A stretch of DNA of 64,000 nt from Phytohabitans aurantiacus (GCF_027923225.1 NZ_BSDI01000002.1:124001-188000), one strand, 5' to 3'. Positions 16,965 to 25,346 are shown, counted from the first letter of the stretch. Made by a program: numbers and translations. Notes: generated by a model not told the origin, from the letters alone.

Positions 16965-17900
16965 TCAGCAGGAGACGGCGATCTTGCCCGGGGTGCTGGC
17001 GCTGAAGGCGGCGAAGGCCTCGGTGGCCTGCTCCAGCGGGTAGGTGGCGGTGACCGGCACGCGCAGTGCGCCAGAGGCGACCTGCTCAGCCAGCGAGGTC
17101 AGGATCAGGGCATCGGTGTCAGCCATGATCGTGTGGACGGTGACGTCTTGCTCCCTGACGTCGTTTTGGGTCAGCCCGGTGCAGGAGGCGAGCTGACCGC
17201 CCGGCCGTAGCAGAGCGGCCAGCTGGGCGCCGTCACCCGCCAGGTGCAGCACCACGTCTACACCGTCCGGGGCGATCGCGCGGACCTGTCCCTCCAGGTC
17301 ACCGGTGAAGTCGACCACGGTCACCGCCGCGTCGGTCAGGCCGGTGACGAAGTCGGTCTGCGCACCGGGGCGGGCGGTCGCGATCACCTTCGCGCCGCGA
17401 GCCGTGGCGAGCTGCACCGCCAGCGAACCCACCCCGCCGGCGGCCCCGGAGATCAGCAGCGTCTGGCCCTCGGCCAGGGCCACCGCATCCAGGCTCACCA
17501 GGGCAGTGGCCCCGGCCACGCCCAGCGCGCCCGCGTCTCCCGTCGCTACACCCGCCGGGATGCGAGCGACTCCGTGTCCGGCGGGCACGGTGACGTACTG
17601 GGCCAGCGAACCGGCGCCCAGGTACGGCTTGCGCACGACACCGAAGACCGCGTCGCCGACCGCGAAGCCGTCAACGCCCTCACCGAGCGCCTCGATGGTG
17701 CCCGCGAAGTCGCCGCCGAGAACCAGCGGGAACCGGTGCTCCATGAACCCTTGCGTGTAGCCGGCGGCGGTGGCGATGTCGATGCCGTTCAACGAGGCAG
17801 CGGCCACTTTGACCAGCAATTCCCCCGCCTCCGGGCGAGGGGTGTCCACCTCGGTGACGGCCGGGGCCGAGGGGACGGATTCGAGCACGACAGCGCGCAT
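16965..17900 (-). CDS. Zinc-type alcohol dehydrogenase-like oxidoreductase
   Basis: A 311-residue medium-chain oxidoreductase. It starts MRAVVLESVPSAPAVTEVDT, has the cofactor turn ISGAAGGVGSLAVQLATARG and ends TPGKIAVSC. The structural zinc cysteines of classical alcohol dehydrogenases are missing, so it groups with quinone/crotonyl-type reductases. ATG 17900 is chosen since AAGGG sits just upstream. It is divergent from a TetR gene with two matching operators between them, and converges on the related reductase at 16050-16955. Confidence 0.89.
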   Translation of the reverse strand: MRAVVLESVPSAPAVTEVDTPRPEAGELLVKVAAASLNGIDIATAAGYTQGFMEHRFPLVLGGDFAGTIEALGEGVDGFAVGDAVFGVVRKPYLGAGSLAQYVTVPAGHGVARIPAGVATGDAGALGVAGATALVSLDAVALAEGQTLLISGAAGGVGSLAVQLATARGAKVIATARPGAQTDFVTGLTDAAVTVVDFTGDLEGQVRAIAPDGVDVVLHLAGDGAQLAALLRPGGQLASCTGLTQNDVREQDVTVHTIMADTDALILTSLAEQVASGALRVPVTATYPLEQATEAFAAFSASTPGKIAVSC

Positions 17901-17917
17901 GGCAACACCCTTCAGAT

Positions 17918-17987
17918 AAGTGGACCGGGCGGCCCACTTTTGTTGACGCCACCGTACAGCAGAAACGGACCGATCGTTCCACTTGAG
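17918..17987. promoter_or_regulatory. Two TetR operator copies
   Basis: Copy 1, AAGTGG-N10-CCACTT (17918-17939), is a 22-base palindrome. Copy 2, read on the other strand from the CAAGTGGAACGATCGGTCCG region (about 17965-17985), matches copy 1 at 16 of 22 positions, sharing AAGTGGA, CG, CGG and CC. Both lie between the divergent dehydrogenase and TetR genes. Confidence 0.65.
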
Positions 17988-18000
17988 TAGAGTGGGGGAT

Positions 18001-18690
18001 GTGACCTCGCCAACGTCGGACCAGACGCCGGGCCAGCAGCCAGCCACCGGACTGCGGGCCGACGCCGAACGCAATCGCTGCCGCATCCTGGAGGCCGCCC
18101 GTCGCCTCTACGCCACCGAAGGACTCGGCGTCTCCATGGCCTCCGTCGCCCGCAAGGCAGGCGTCGGCAAAGCCACCCTCAGCCGGCGCTTCGCCACCCG
18201 GGAGGAACTCCTCAACGCGGTCTTCGCCGACCGCATGGACGCCTACGCCGACGCCGTCGCCGAAGCACTCGCCGACCCCGACCCCTGGCACGGCTTCACC
18301 GGATATCTCCAGGCCATCTGCGCCATGCAGGCAAGCGACCGCGGCTTCGCCGACATCCTGGCCATGTCGTTCCCCACCGCCGAGGCGCTGGAAGCCCGCC
18401 GCGCCGAGGCGTACGACCAGCTGCTCGAACTCATCACCCGCGCCAAGAGCACCGGGCACCTGCGGGAGGACTTCACCCACCAGGACGTCGTCATCCTGCT
18501 CATCGCCAACGCCGGAGTCGTCACCACCACCGGCGACGCGGCCCCCGACACCTGGCGCCGCCTCGTCGGCCACATGATCCGTTCTTACGCCGCACCCGGC
18601 GCACCGATCCCCCCGCTGCCCGATGCCCCGAGGCCCGACGATCTCTACCGCGCCATGGTCCGCATCTCACAAACCGCGTCGCGGACCTAA
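18001..18690 (+). CDS. TetR-family repressor
   Basis: A 229-residue regulator with an N-terminal HTH (RRLYATEGLGVSMASVARKA, then GVGKATLSRRFATREELLNAV) and a helical ligand-binding domain. The start is GTG 18001 behind GGGGGA. An upstream in-frame TTG at 17983 lacks this site. It is divergent from the dehydrogenase gene and likely represses it through the two intergenic palindromes. The ligand is not predictable. Confidence 0.92.
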   Translation: MTSPTSDQTPGQQPATGLRADAERNRCRILEAARRLYATEGLGVSMASVARKAGVGKATLSRRFATREELLNAVFADRMDAYADAVAEALADPDPWHGFTGYLQAICAMQASDRGFADILAMSFPTAEALEARRAEAYDQLLELITRAKSTGHLREDFTHQDVVILLIANAGVVTTTGDAAPDTWRRLVGHMIRSYAAPGAPIPPLPDAPRPDDLYRAMVRISQTASRT

Positions 18691-18708
18691 ACGCTGGGCG
18701 AGCGGTGG

Positions 18709-19821
18709 TCAGGCCGCCTGGACCTGGTCGAAGAGGGCGATGGCTTCGGCGGGATCCGGGCTCACGAGGCGTTCCAGACCGTCAGCGGTGATCTTCGCCC
18801 ACTTGCTGGCCCGTGCCCACATCTGTTCCTCGAAGACGCGGACGGTCTCGTCCAGATCCGCGGGGTCGCCGGCGATGGACTCGGCGAGCTCGGCGCCTTC
18901 CAGCATCGCGAGGTTCGCGCCCACCCCCAGCGGTGGCATCAGGTGGGCGGCGTCGCCCAGTAGCGTCACGCCGCGGACGTGGGTCCAGGTGTGCGACACG
19001 GGTAGGACGTAGAAGGGGCGGTGGACGAAAGCGGAGCCTTGGCGCAGGAGGTCGAGGACGGGATCGGCCCAGCCTTCGAACATGGTCAGAAGGCTCGATC
19101 GGATGGCCTCGGCGCCGGTCAGGTCCGCGTGCCAGTCCAGCGGCGCGCGGAACTTGGCGTACACCTTGACGTGACCGCCGCTGTTGCGCTGGGCGACGAG
19201 AGAGCGGTTCACGCCGTACACGGCCACCGAACCATCGCCGATCAACCGGCCCAGGTCCGGGCGGCGGGTGTCGATGTCGTCGATCGAGGTCTCGACCGAG
19301 GTGACGCCGGTGTAGTACGGCGTCACCGGCGAGAGCGCCGGGCGGATCCGGGACCAGGCGCCGTCCGCGCCGACCACGAGGTCGAACGTCTCCTGTCGCC
19401 CGTCCGCGAACTGGACCAGCGCGCCGTCCCGGGTGCCCGGCGCTACCCGCGTCACACCCCGCCCCCACTGGACGTCGAGAGGGCCGAGCAGCAGGTCACG
19501 CAGCTGCCCGCGGTCGATCTCGGGATTGGCCCGCTCGTCTGGCCGGGGTTGCCAGTCGCGCAGGACGGTCCCGGCCGTGTCCAGGATGCGCATGGCCTGC
19601 CCCTCGGGACGAGACAGCACCTGGAACCGCGCCAGCAGCCCCGCCTTGTCTAGTGCCAGCTGGCCCAGCCCTTCATGTAGATCCAGCGTGCCGCCCGGGG
19701 GACGGGCGTCGGGGGCGGGATCGCGTTCCAGGACGGTGACGGGGTAGCCGTGGCGGTGCAGGACACGGGCGAAGGTAAGGCCCGCCGGGCCGGCTCCCAC
19801 GACAGCGATACGGTGTCTCAT
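18709..19821 (-). CDS. TetX-like FAD monooxygenase
   Basis: A 370-residue class A flavoprotein. It has VVGAGPAGLTFARVLHRHGY, the GADGAWSRIRPALS motif and GDAAHLMPPLGVGANLAMLE. Length and the QWGRGV, ETSIDDIDTRRP and VYAKFRAPLDWHADL regions resemble the TetX and related tetracycline-modifying group. Together with a divergent TetR that has a TetR_C-type C-terminus, this looks like a drug-inducible inactivation pair. Substrate assignment to tetracycline is not secured by sequence alone. Other polyketides or anthraquinones are possible. Confidence 0.87.
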   Translation of the reverse strand: MRHRIAVVGAGPAGLTFARVLHRHGYPVTVLERDPAPDARPPGGTLDLHEGLGQLALDKAGLLARFQVLSRPEGQAMRILDTAGTVLRDWQPRPDERANPEIDRGQLRDLLLGPLDVQWGRGVTRVAPGTRDGALVQFADGRQETFDLVVGADGAWSRIRPALSPVTPYYTGVTSVETSIDDIDTRRPDLGRLIGDGSVAVYGVNRSLVAQRNSGGHVKVYAKFRAPLDWHADLTGAEAIRSSLLTMFEGWADPVLDLLRQGSAFVHRPFYVLPVSHTWTHVRGVTLLGDAAHLMPPLGVGANLAMLEGAELAESIAGDPADLDETVRVFEEQMWARASKWAKITADGLERLVSPDPAEAIALFDQVQAA

Positions 19822-19822
19822 A

Positions 19823-19857
19823 GCGATACACTGTATTTCGGCCTTACCATGTATCGC
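19823..19857. promoter_or_regulatory. TetR operator between tetX-like gene and regulator
   Basis: GCGATACA (19823-19830) and TGTATCGC (19850-19857) are perfect inverted arms. Within the left side lies the palindrome ATACA-C-TGTAT (19826-19836), and the right arm read in reverse gives the variant GATACATGGTA. The pair suggests two half-overlapping repressor sites controlling both divergent genes. Confidence 0.65.
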
Positions 19858-19888
19858 AACAGCGCGGAGTGACTATGGCGGAGCGACT

Positions 19889-20581
19889 ATGACTGTGTGG
19901 GACCGGCCGGAGCCGCCCAATCCCCCCGTGCCGCTGGACCGGGAGCTGATCATCACCGCCGCCATCGCGCTGGCCGACGAGGGCGGGCTGGAGGCGGTGT
20001 CGTTGCGCAAGGTCGCCGCCCGGCTGAACGCCGGCCCGATGCGGCTGTACGGATACATCTCCACCAAGCAGGAGCTGTTCGACCTCATGGTGGACGAGGT
20101 CCACGGCGAGATTCTCCCCGAAGAGCAGCCCGGTGACTGGCGGGAGGCGCTGCGCGTCGTCGCCCACCGCACCAGGCGGGCCGCTCTGCGCCACGAATGG
20201 CTGGCCGACCTGCTCGGCGGCCGCCCCACACTCGGCCCGAACGGCCTCGCCGTGACCGAGGCAAAACTGGCCGCCCTCGACGGCCTCGCCGACATCGACA
20301 CCGTCATGCGCGCCGTGGAAACTGTCAGCGCCTACCTCATCGGCGTGATCAGGCGCGAGATCGCGAACCTGCGGGCCGAGCGCGCCACAGGCCTGTCCAA
20401 ACGTGACTGGCAGCGCGCCTCCGGCCCACACATGACGAGAATGCTGGCCACGGGCCGCTTCCCGGCGTTGACCAAGGCCGTGCACGACGGCACGGACGTG
20501 GACCCCGAGAGATCCTTCACGATCGGCCTGGACTGGGTCCTCGACGCCGTGGCCCTCAAACTCAGCCAACCGCCAGCGTGA
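19889..20581 (+). CDS. TetR-family repressor with TetR_C-type ligand domain
   Basis: A 230-residue regulator. The HTH is LADEGGLEAVSLRKVAARLN, then AGPMRLYGYISTKQELFDLM, the form used by TetR-like drug sensors with a TetR_C_1 ligand domain. A five-codon frame (ATG 19875, MAERL) ends in an ATGA overlap with this start, perhaps coupling its translation. It diverges from the TetX-like gene across a clear inverted repeat. Induction by the substrate of the monooxygenase is the natural inference. Confidence 0.9.
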   Translation: MTVWDRPEPPNPPVPLDRELIITAAIALADEGGLEAVSLRKVAARLNAGPMRLYGYISTKQELFDLMVDEVHGEILPEEQPGDWREALRVVAHRTRRAALRHEWLADLLGGRPTLGPNGLAVTEAKLAALDGLADIDTVMRAVETVSAYLIGVIRREIANLRAERATGLSKRDWQRASGPHMTRMLATGRFPALTKAVHDGTDVDPERSFTIGLDWVLDAVALKLSQPPA

Positions 20582-20647
20582 CGCAAATCAGCCGTGGTAG
20601 GTTTGGGTGGCATCGCAACATCGGTTGGGAGAAAGGGGGCGAGGTTG

Positions 20648-20716
20648 ATGACCGCCACGGCGGCTGCTGCTGTGCGCAGCGCCCGGATCAACCTTGTGTC
20701 CCGGGCCTCGGCCTGA
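20648..20716 (+). CDS. Leader peptide upstream of rsgA
   Basis: A 22-codon frame starting at ATG 20648, preceded by a strong purine-rich site (AAAGGGGG, 20632-20640). The peptide ends VRSARINLVSRASA, an Arg-rich actinobacterial leader-peptide style. It ends 94 bases before the rsgA start. Its last sense codons, GGGCCTCG (20703-20710), are exactly complementary to CGAGGCCC at 20778-20785, just before the rsgA Shine-Dalgarno hairpin. It probably regulates rsgA by ribosome position rather than acting as a product. Confidence 0.7.
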   Translation: MTATAAAAVRSARINLVSRASA

Positions 20717-20736
20717 CCCCAGCTGATTTTCCGTTC

Positions 20737-20757
20737 GACGGGACGTTCGATCCCGTC
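20737..20757 (+). promoter_or_regulatory. Leader hairpin
   Basis: GACGGGA (20737-20743) and TCCCGTC (20751-20757) form a 7-base-pair stem with a CGTTCGA loop in the transcribed leader between the leader peptide and rsgA. It may be the middle element of an attenuator or a spacer that brings the alternative pairing arms together. Confidence 0.55.
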
Positions 20758-20783
20758 CGGGTTGCGTCTGTGTCTGTCGAGGC

Positions 20784-20801
20784 CCCTTCCTCTTCGAAGG
20801 G
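20784..20801 (+). promoter_or_regulatory. Hairpin sequestering the rsgA Shine-Dalgarno
   Basis: CCCTTC (20784-20789) pairs with GAAGGG (20796-20801) across a six-base loop. GAAGGG is the ribosome-binding site for the TTG start at 20811, with 9-base spacing, so the hairpin would block initiation. The left arm overlaps the competing pairing CGAGGCCC (20778-20785) with the leader-peptide end. This supports a translational switch. Confidence 0.65.
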
Positions 20802-20810
20802 TCTACTTCG

Positions 20811-21896
20811 TTGTCATCGCCACATTCTGTGCCAACCTCGTCCCTGAACGCGCTGCGTTCATACGGCTGGGACGAGGCATACGAACATGCTTTCGCCGAG
20901 CACCAGGCCGCCGGCCTGTTGCCCGCCCGCGTCGCACTCGTCGACCGTGGTCAGGCAACGGTGGTCACCGCCACCGGCTCGGTACGCGCCACCTGGTCGG
21001 CACACGCCGGACAGTCACCATTGCCGTGTACCGGGGACTGGGTCGCCATCACCGACACCCCGCAACCGGAGCTGGTCGCGGTGTTGCCGCGCCGGACCGC
21101 CATCCTGCGGTCCTCGGCGTCGCGCACCTCCCGTGCCCAGGTTCTGGCCGCGAACGTCGACACCGCCGTCGTCGTGGAGTCCCTCGCCAAGCCCATCTCC
21201 GCCGGCCGGATCGAGCGCATGCTCGCGCTGGCCTGGGAGAGCGGGGCGATCCCCGTCGTCGTTCTGACCAAAGCCGACCTCGCCGAGGGGAGCGTCGACG
21301 ACGTACGTGAGGAAGTCGCCGCGCTGGCCCTCGACGTCGATGTCCTGGTCACCAGCGTCGCTACGGGCGAGGGCCTGGACATCCTCGCCGCGCTGCTGAC
21401 CGGGACGATCGTGCTGCTCGGTCCGTCCGGCGCGGGTAAGTCCTCGCTCGGCAACGCCCTGCTCGGCAGCCAACAGCTGGCTACCGGGGAGGTCCGCGCC
21501 AGCGACGGCAAGGGCCGGCATACCACCGTTCACCGTGAACTGCTGCCACTGCCGAACGGGGGCGTGCTCATCGATACCCCGGGCCTGCGCGCGGTCGGCT
21601 TGCACGACACCGAAGACGGCATCCAGCAGGTCTTCGCCGAGATCGAGGAACTCGCCCGTCAATGCCGGTTCACCGACTGCCAGCATGCGAACGAACCTGG
21701 CTGCGCGGTACGGGTGGCGATCGAGGCGGGCAACCTGTCGCCACGCCGGCTGGACAGCTATCGCAAACTCCAGCGCGAGTCTGCCTGGGCGGCCTCGCGG
21801 GACGACGCACGCCTGCGTGCGGAGCGGGAGAAGCACCGCAAGGCGATCACCCAGCACCTCCGCGCAACCTACGGCTTCCGGGAGCAGCAATCGTGA
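20811..21896 (+). CDS. rsgA: RsgA-type ribosome small-subunit GTPase
   Basis: A 361-residue circularly permuted GTPase. It has an N-terminal OB-like region, then G4 (VVLTKADL), G1 GPSGAGKSSLGNALLG, G3 DTPGLRAVGL, and the zinc knuckle C-x4-C-x-H-x5-C in CRFTDCQHANEPGC. RsgA binds the 30S subunit and assists its maturation using GTP. The TTG start at 20811 is supported by GAAGGG; GTG 20829 is the alternative. The long leader with a peptide and hairpins is unusual for rsgA and suggests induction when translation is perturbed. It overlaps the GNAT gene by GTGA. Confidence 0.92.
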   Translation: MSSPHSVPTSSLNALRSYGWDEAYEHAFAEHQAAGLLPARVALVDRGQATVVTATGSVRATWSAHAGQSPLPCTGDWVAITDTPQPELVAVLPRRTAILRSSASRTSRAQVLAANVDTAVVVESLAKPISAGRIERMLALAWESGAIPVVVLTKADLAEGSVDDVREEVAALALDVDVLVTSVATGEGLDILAALLTGTIVLLGPSGAGKSSLGNALLGSQQLATGEVRASDGKGRHTTVHRELLPLPNGGVLIDTPGLRAVGLHDTEDGIQQVFAEIEELARQCRFTDCQHANEPGCAVRVAIEAGNLSPRRLDSYRKLQRESAWAASRDDARLRAEREKHRKAITQHLRATYGFREQQS

Positions 21897-22441
21897 CCGC
21901 CCGTCATTCCGAATCGCCGAATCCGTCCACTCGCATCTGGCACACCCGCGTGGAAGACGGACCGGACGACCGCGCCGCGATCCGCCGGATCAACCTGTCC
22001 GCGTTCCCTGGTCCGCTGGAGGCCGACCTGGTCGACGCGCTGCGTGCGGACCGGCAGGCGTGGCTGCCGTGGTCCTCATGGATCGCCGAGGACACCGACG
22101 GCACCGTCGTCGGCTTCGCCCTGCTGACTCGATGTCACATCGACGACGTACCGGCTCTCGCCCTCGGTCCGTGCGCGGTGCTGGCCGATCAGCAACGGGG
22201 AGGCGCCGGATCAGCGACGATTCGCGCCGCTCTCGACGCGGCACGGGCGGCGGGGGAGAGCCTCGTCGTCGTCCTCGGTCACGCGCCGTACTACCCACGG
22301 TTCGGATTCACGCCCGCCTCCGGGTACGGAATCCGGCCGCCGTTCGAAGTGCCGGACGAAAACATGATGGCACTCGTACTCGACCCTGATCGCCCTGTCC
22401 CGAGTGGAACCATCCGCTACGCGGCGGCCTTCGGCGTCTGA
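21893..22441 (+). CDS. GNAT-family N-acetyltransferase (YhbS-like)
   Basis: A 182-residue enzyme from GTG 21893, overlapping the rsgA stop. The motif AVLADQQRGGAGSATIRAAL binds acetyl-CoA, and GHAPYYPRFGFTPASGYGIR is the hallmark of YhbS-like GNATs. The substrate is unknown. Co-translation with a leader-controlled ribosome GTPase suggests a drug- or ribosome-stress role, but this is inferred. A strong terminator follows. Confidence 0.88.
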   Translation: MTARHSESPNPSTRIWHTRVEDGPDDRAAIRRINLSAFPGPLEADLVDALRADRQAWLPWSSWIAEDTDGTVVGFALLTRCHIDDVPALALGPCAVLADQQRGGAGSATIRAALDAARAAGESLVVVLGHAPYYPRFGFTPASGYGIRPPFEVPDENMMALVLDPDRPVPSGTIRYAAAFGV

Positions 22442-22457
22442 TCACTAGTAGTTCCGC

Positions 22458-22490
22458 CAGGTGCGGGGCGGGTTACCCGCCCCGCACCTG
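22458..22490. terminator. Strong bidirectional terminator
   Basis: A perfect 15-base-pair stem, CAGGTGCGGGGCGGG (22458-22472) and CCCGCCCCGCACCTG (22476-22490), with a three-base TTA loop. It lies between the convergent GNAT and XRE genes and probably ends both transcripts. No T-run follows, as is usual at high G+C. Confidence 0.8.
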
Positions 22491-22539
22491 CTCGACCAGC
22501 CGGGTTGTGAGGCGCGGAGGGTGCGGCCGCGGGAGCGGC

Positions 22540-23412
22540 TTACGGTGTGGAGAACACGCCGGGCCCCAGCGGCGAGGCGCCGTCGACGCCGTTCGTGACC
22601 CGCAGGAATTCCAGCTTTTCCGCGTCGACGGAGCCCGCGGCCACCGTGTAGACGATGAGGCGGATGTCGCTGCCCGGGACGGTGAGCACGTCGCAGTCGC
22701 AGGTCAGCTCGCCGACCTGAGGATGCACGATGACCTTGCGGGCTGAGACGTGCCGGCCGACCGCACCCTCGTCCCACAGCCGGGTGAACTCGGCGCTGGT
22801 GGAGCGCAGCTCCGCGACAAGGTCGTTCAGTCCACGGTCGCGGGGGTATTCGACCAGGGCCGTGCGTAGATCGGCGACGAGGGCTGAGCGCAGGGCGTCG
22901 CCGTCCTGGAGTACCGGCCAGGCCGCGAGCCCGCGGGATCCCGCGTCGAAGACCGCCCGCACCAGGTTCCGCTCGACGGGTGTCCGGGCGCTGGGGTCGC
23001 CGAGCAGGGCCGCCCACGCGGGAGTCCAGGACAGCAAGGTCCAGTCGGTACTGAACACGCCCACGGGGAACTCCCCGAGGCGAGCCAGTATCCGTTGGAC
23101 CCCCGCCGGAACATGCGTGGATATCGTCCCTTCCTGCGGCGGGAGCAGGCCGGCCAGCCGGTAGGCGTAGTCGCGCTCGACGGGTTCCAGCTGGAGTGCC
23201 CTGGCCAGGCTCGCGACGACCTGCGCCGAAGGGCTCGTGGCGCGTCCCTGCTCCAGCCGCACCACATAGTCGACCGACAGCCCCGCGAGCTCGGCCAGCT
23301 CCTCACGTCGCAACCCCGTCGCGCGCCGGCCGGGCCGCGAAGACCGGCCGATGTCGATGGGAGAGAGCCGGTCGCGCCAGCGGCGCAGAGCCGTGCCGAG
23401 GGTCTCGTCCAC
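22540..23412 (-). CDS. XRE-family regulator with MmyB-like domain
   Basis: A 290-residue protein. Residues 28-80 are an XRE helix-turn-helix (LRREELAELAGLSVDYVVRL, then EQGRATSPSAQVVASLARAL). The remaining part matches the MmyB-like ligand-binding domain, with PVGVFSTDWTLLSWTPAWAA, then LLGDPSARTPVERNLVRAVF, and the HP-QVGELTCDCDVLTVPGSD ending. Such regulators usually control the divergent oxidoreductase gene. Here an SDR gene starts 103 bases away on the other strand. The effector is unknown. Confidence 0.92.
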   Translation of the reverse strand: MDETLGTALRRWRDRLSPIDIGRSSRPGRRATGLRREELAELAGLSVDYVVRLEQGRATSPSAQVVASLARALQLEPVERDYAYRLAGLLPPQEGTISTHVPAGVQRILARLGEFPVGVFSTDWTLLSWTPAWAALLGDPSARTPVERNLVRAVFDAGSRGLAAWPVLQDGDALRSALVADLRTALVEYPRDRGLNDLVAELRSTSAEFTRLWDEGAVGRHVSARKVIVHPQVGELTCDCDVLTVPGSDIRLIVYTVAAGSVDAEKLEFLRVTNGVDGASPLGPGVFSTP

Positions 23413-23514
23413 CCGATCATTGTGCGCGCTGGACAGCCGTTCTACCTGGTACTGGCAGTCCTACCGTCGCGCAGGGCACTGGTTCTCCACCCGCCGGCGG
23501 CCGAAGGTGAACGC

Positions 23515-24210
23515 ATGACGACAACCTTCATCACCGGAGCCAACAAGTCACTCGGGTATGAGACCGCCCGCCGGCTGATCGATGCCGGCCACACCGTTCT
23601 CGTCGGCGCTCGTGACCCGGAACGCGGCCGGGCGGCCGCCGACGCACTCGGTGCTCGTTTCGTCCAGATCGACGTGACGGACGACGCGTCGGTGGCCGCG
23701 GCCGTCGCGGACGTCGCCGCCCGCGAGGGGGCCATCGACGTCCTCATCAACAACGCCGGCATTTTCGGTACCCACAACCCCGCCGACCAGATCACGGCCG
23801 CTGACGCGAGCGCGGTGTTCGAGGTCAACGTCGTCGGTATCGTCCGAGTGACGCATGCGTTCCTGCCCCTGCTGCGCAAGTCCGATAGCCCGGTCATCGT
23901 CAACGTGTCCAGCGGCATGGGGTCGTTCGCGGCGACCCACGACGCCACGCGCGTCGAGTCGAGGCCCATCGCGCCGCTCTACACCTCGTCGAAGGCCGCC
24001 GTGACCATGCTGACCACGCAGTACGCGAAAGCCTGGACGGACGTGAAGGTGAACGCCGTCGACCCGGGCTACACCGCGACCGACTTCAACGGGCACAGCG
24101 GCCCGCAGACGGTGACCGAGGGCACCGACGCGATCGTCGAACTCGCCACCATCGGGGCCGACGGACCGACCGGCACCTTCCGCGACCGTCACGGAGCGGT
24201 GGCCTGGTAG
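23515..24210 (+). CDS. Short-chain dehydrogenase/reductase
   Basis: A 231-residue SDR. The cofactor motif is TGANKSLG (TGxxxGxG type, with Leu at the seventh position). NNAG is present in DVLINNAGIF, the catalytic Ser sits in VNVSSGMGS, and YTSSK gives Tyr and Lys. ATG 23515 follows GAAGGTGA. It would be an NAD(P)-linked reductase of an unidentified carbonyl. It is divergent from the MmyB-like XRE regulator, a very common actinomycete pairing, and is probably controlled by it. Confidence 0.92.
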   Translation: MTTTFITGANKSLGYETARRLIDAGHTVLVGARDPERGRAAADALGARFVQIDVTDDASVAAAVADVAAREGAIDVLINNAGIFGTHNPADQITAADASAVFEVNVVGIVRVTHAFLPLLRKSDSPVIVNVSSGMGSFAATHDATRVESRPIAPLYTSSKAAVTMLTTQYAKAWTDVKVNAVDPGYTATDFNGHSGPQTVTEGTDAIVELATIGADGPTGTFRDRHGAVAW

Positions 24211-24282
24211 AGACCGACCGGTTCTGTCCGATGTGTCGTGATCGTCATCGATCTGATCGAGGCGACCTCATACACTGCCGCC

Positions 24283-25329
24283 GTGGCGGAACGGATTGTA
24301 GAAGGCCAGCGGCGGGGCCGTCGGCGCGGTGAGCTGACCATCGCGACGATCGCGCGCCTGGCCGGCGTGTCGAAGCCGACGGTGTCCAAGGTGCTCAACG
24401 GCAGGACCGGTGTCGCGGTGGAGACGCGCCAGCGGGTCGAGGCGCTCCTGCGCGAGCACGGCTACCGGCGGCCCGACGCGGTGCTTCCCGCGGCCACCCT
24501 CGAAGTGATGTTCCACGGGCTGGAGAGCAACCAGGCGATCAAGATCATGCGTGGGGTCGACGGGGTGGCCCGCAACCACCAGTTGGCGGTCGGCTTCACC
24601 GAGGTGGACGACGAGGGCACCTCGCAGGGCAGGCCCTGGACCGAATGGGTCCTGGCGCGGCGCCCGATCGGCGTGATCGCTGTGTACCCGAACATCACCC
24701 CGTCACAGCACGCGCAGCTGGCCGCCAGTGCGATCCCGCTGGTCGCCCTCGACCCGACGGGGCAGCCGGTGCACCCGACCCCTTCGGTCGGCGCGACCAA
24801 CTGGAGCGGAGGTGTCGCCGCCGCCCGGCATCTGCTCGAGCTCGGTCACCGCCGGATCGCCGTGATCAGTGGACCGGCCCAGTACCTCGGCGCGCGAGCC
24901 CGGCTGGAGGGCTGCCGCGCGGCGCTGGACGCCGCCGGTGCCCCGCTGGATCCCCGACTGGTGCGGGTCGGGGCCTTCAGCTTCGGGGCCGGCCGCGACT
25001 TCGGCCGCGAGCTGTTGTGCCTGCCCAACCCGCCGACCGCCGTGCTGTGCGGCAACGATCTGCAGGCGCTCGGCGTATACACGGCGGCCGCCGAGCTCGG
25101 CCTGCGCATTCCCCAGGAGCTGAGCGTTGTCGGCTTCGACGACATCGCCACCACCAACTGGTGCTGGCCACCGATGACCACCGTGCGGCAGCCGTTCACC
25201 GAAATGGGCGCGGCTGCCGCCAGCATGGTCGTCGCCCTCGCCGCCGGCGAGGCCCTGAGCCAGCCACGGACCGAGCTGGCCACCACGCTCGTCGTCCGCG
25301 ACAGCACCGCACCGCCGTCCCGACCCTGA
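24283..25329 (+). CDS. LacI-family repressor
   Basis: A 348-residue regulator. The HTH is TIATIARLAGVSKPTVSKVL with NGRTGV after it, and the periplasmic-binding-like domain ends with VVGFDDIATTNWCWPPMTTV. GTG 24283 is preferred because a TACACT -10-like box ends 6 bases before it, giving a leaderless transcript; the frame extends to 24238. It lies immediately upstream of a GH62-like enzyme, with a LacI-type palindrome between them, so it likely represses arabinan/xylan-related genes in response to a sugar. Confidence 0.9.
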   Translation: MAERIVEGQRRGRRRGELTIATIARLAGVSKPTVSKVLNGRTGVAVETRQRVEALLREHGYRRPDAVLPAATLEVMFHGLESNQAIKIMRGVDGVARNHQLAVGFTEVDDEGTSQGRPWTEWVLARRPIGVIAVYPNITPSQHAQLAASAIPLVALDPTGQPVHPTPSVGATNWSGGVAAARHLLELGHRRIAVISGPAQYLGARARLEGCRAALDAAGAPLDPRLVRVGAFSFGAGRDFGRELLCLPNPPTAVLCGNDLQALGVYTAAAELGLRIPQELSVVGFDDIATTNWCWPPMTTVRQPFTEMGAAAASMVVALAAGEALSQPRTELATTLVVRDSTAPPSRP

Positions 25330-25336
25330 CCGCGCA

Positions 25337-25346
25337 GAAACGTTTC
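25337..25346. promoter_or_regulatory. LacI-type operator GAAACGTTTC
   Basis: A perfect 10-base palindrome with the central CG typical of LacI-family operators. It is 8 bases after the lacI-type stop and 75 bases before the GH62-like start, and is placed to control the secreted enzyme. Confidence 0.65.

Noticed and set aside
20578..20847. An 89-codon frame upstream of rsgA
   Set aside because: No ribosome site and Pro/Arg/Cys mixture without a pattern. The 22-codon leader frame has a strong ribosome site and explains the region better.
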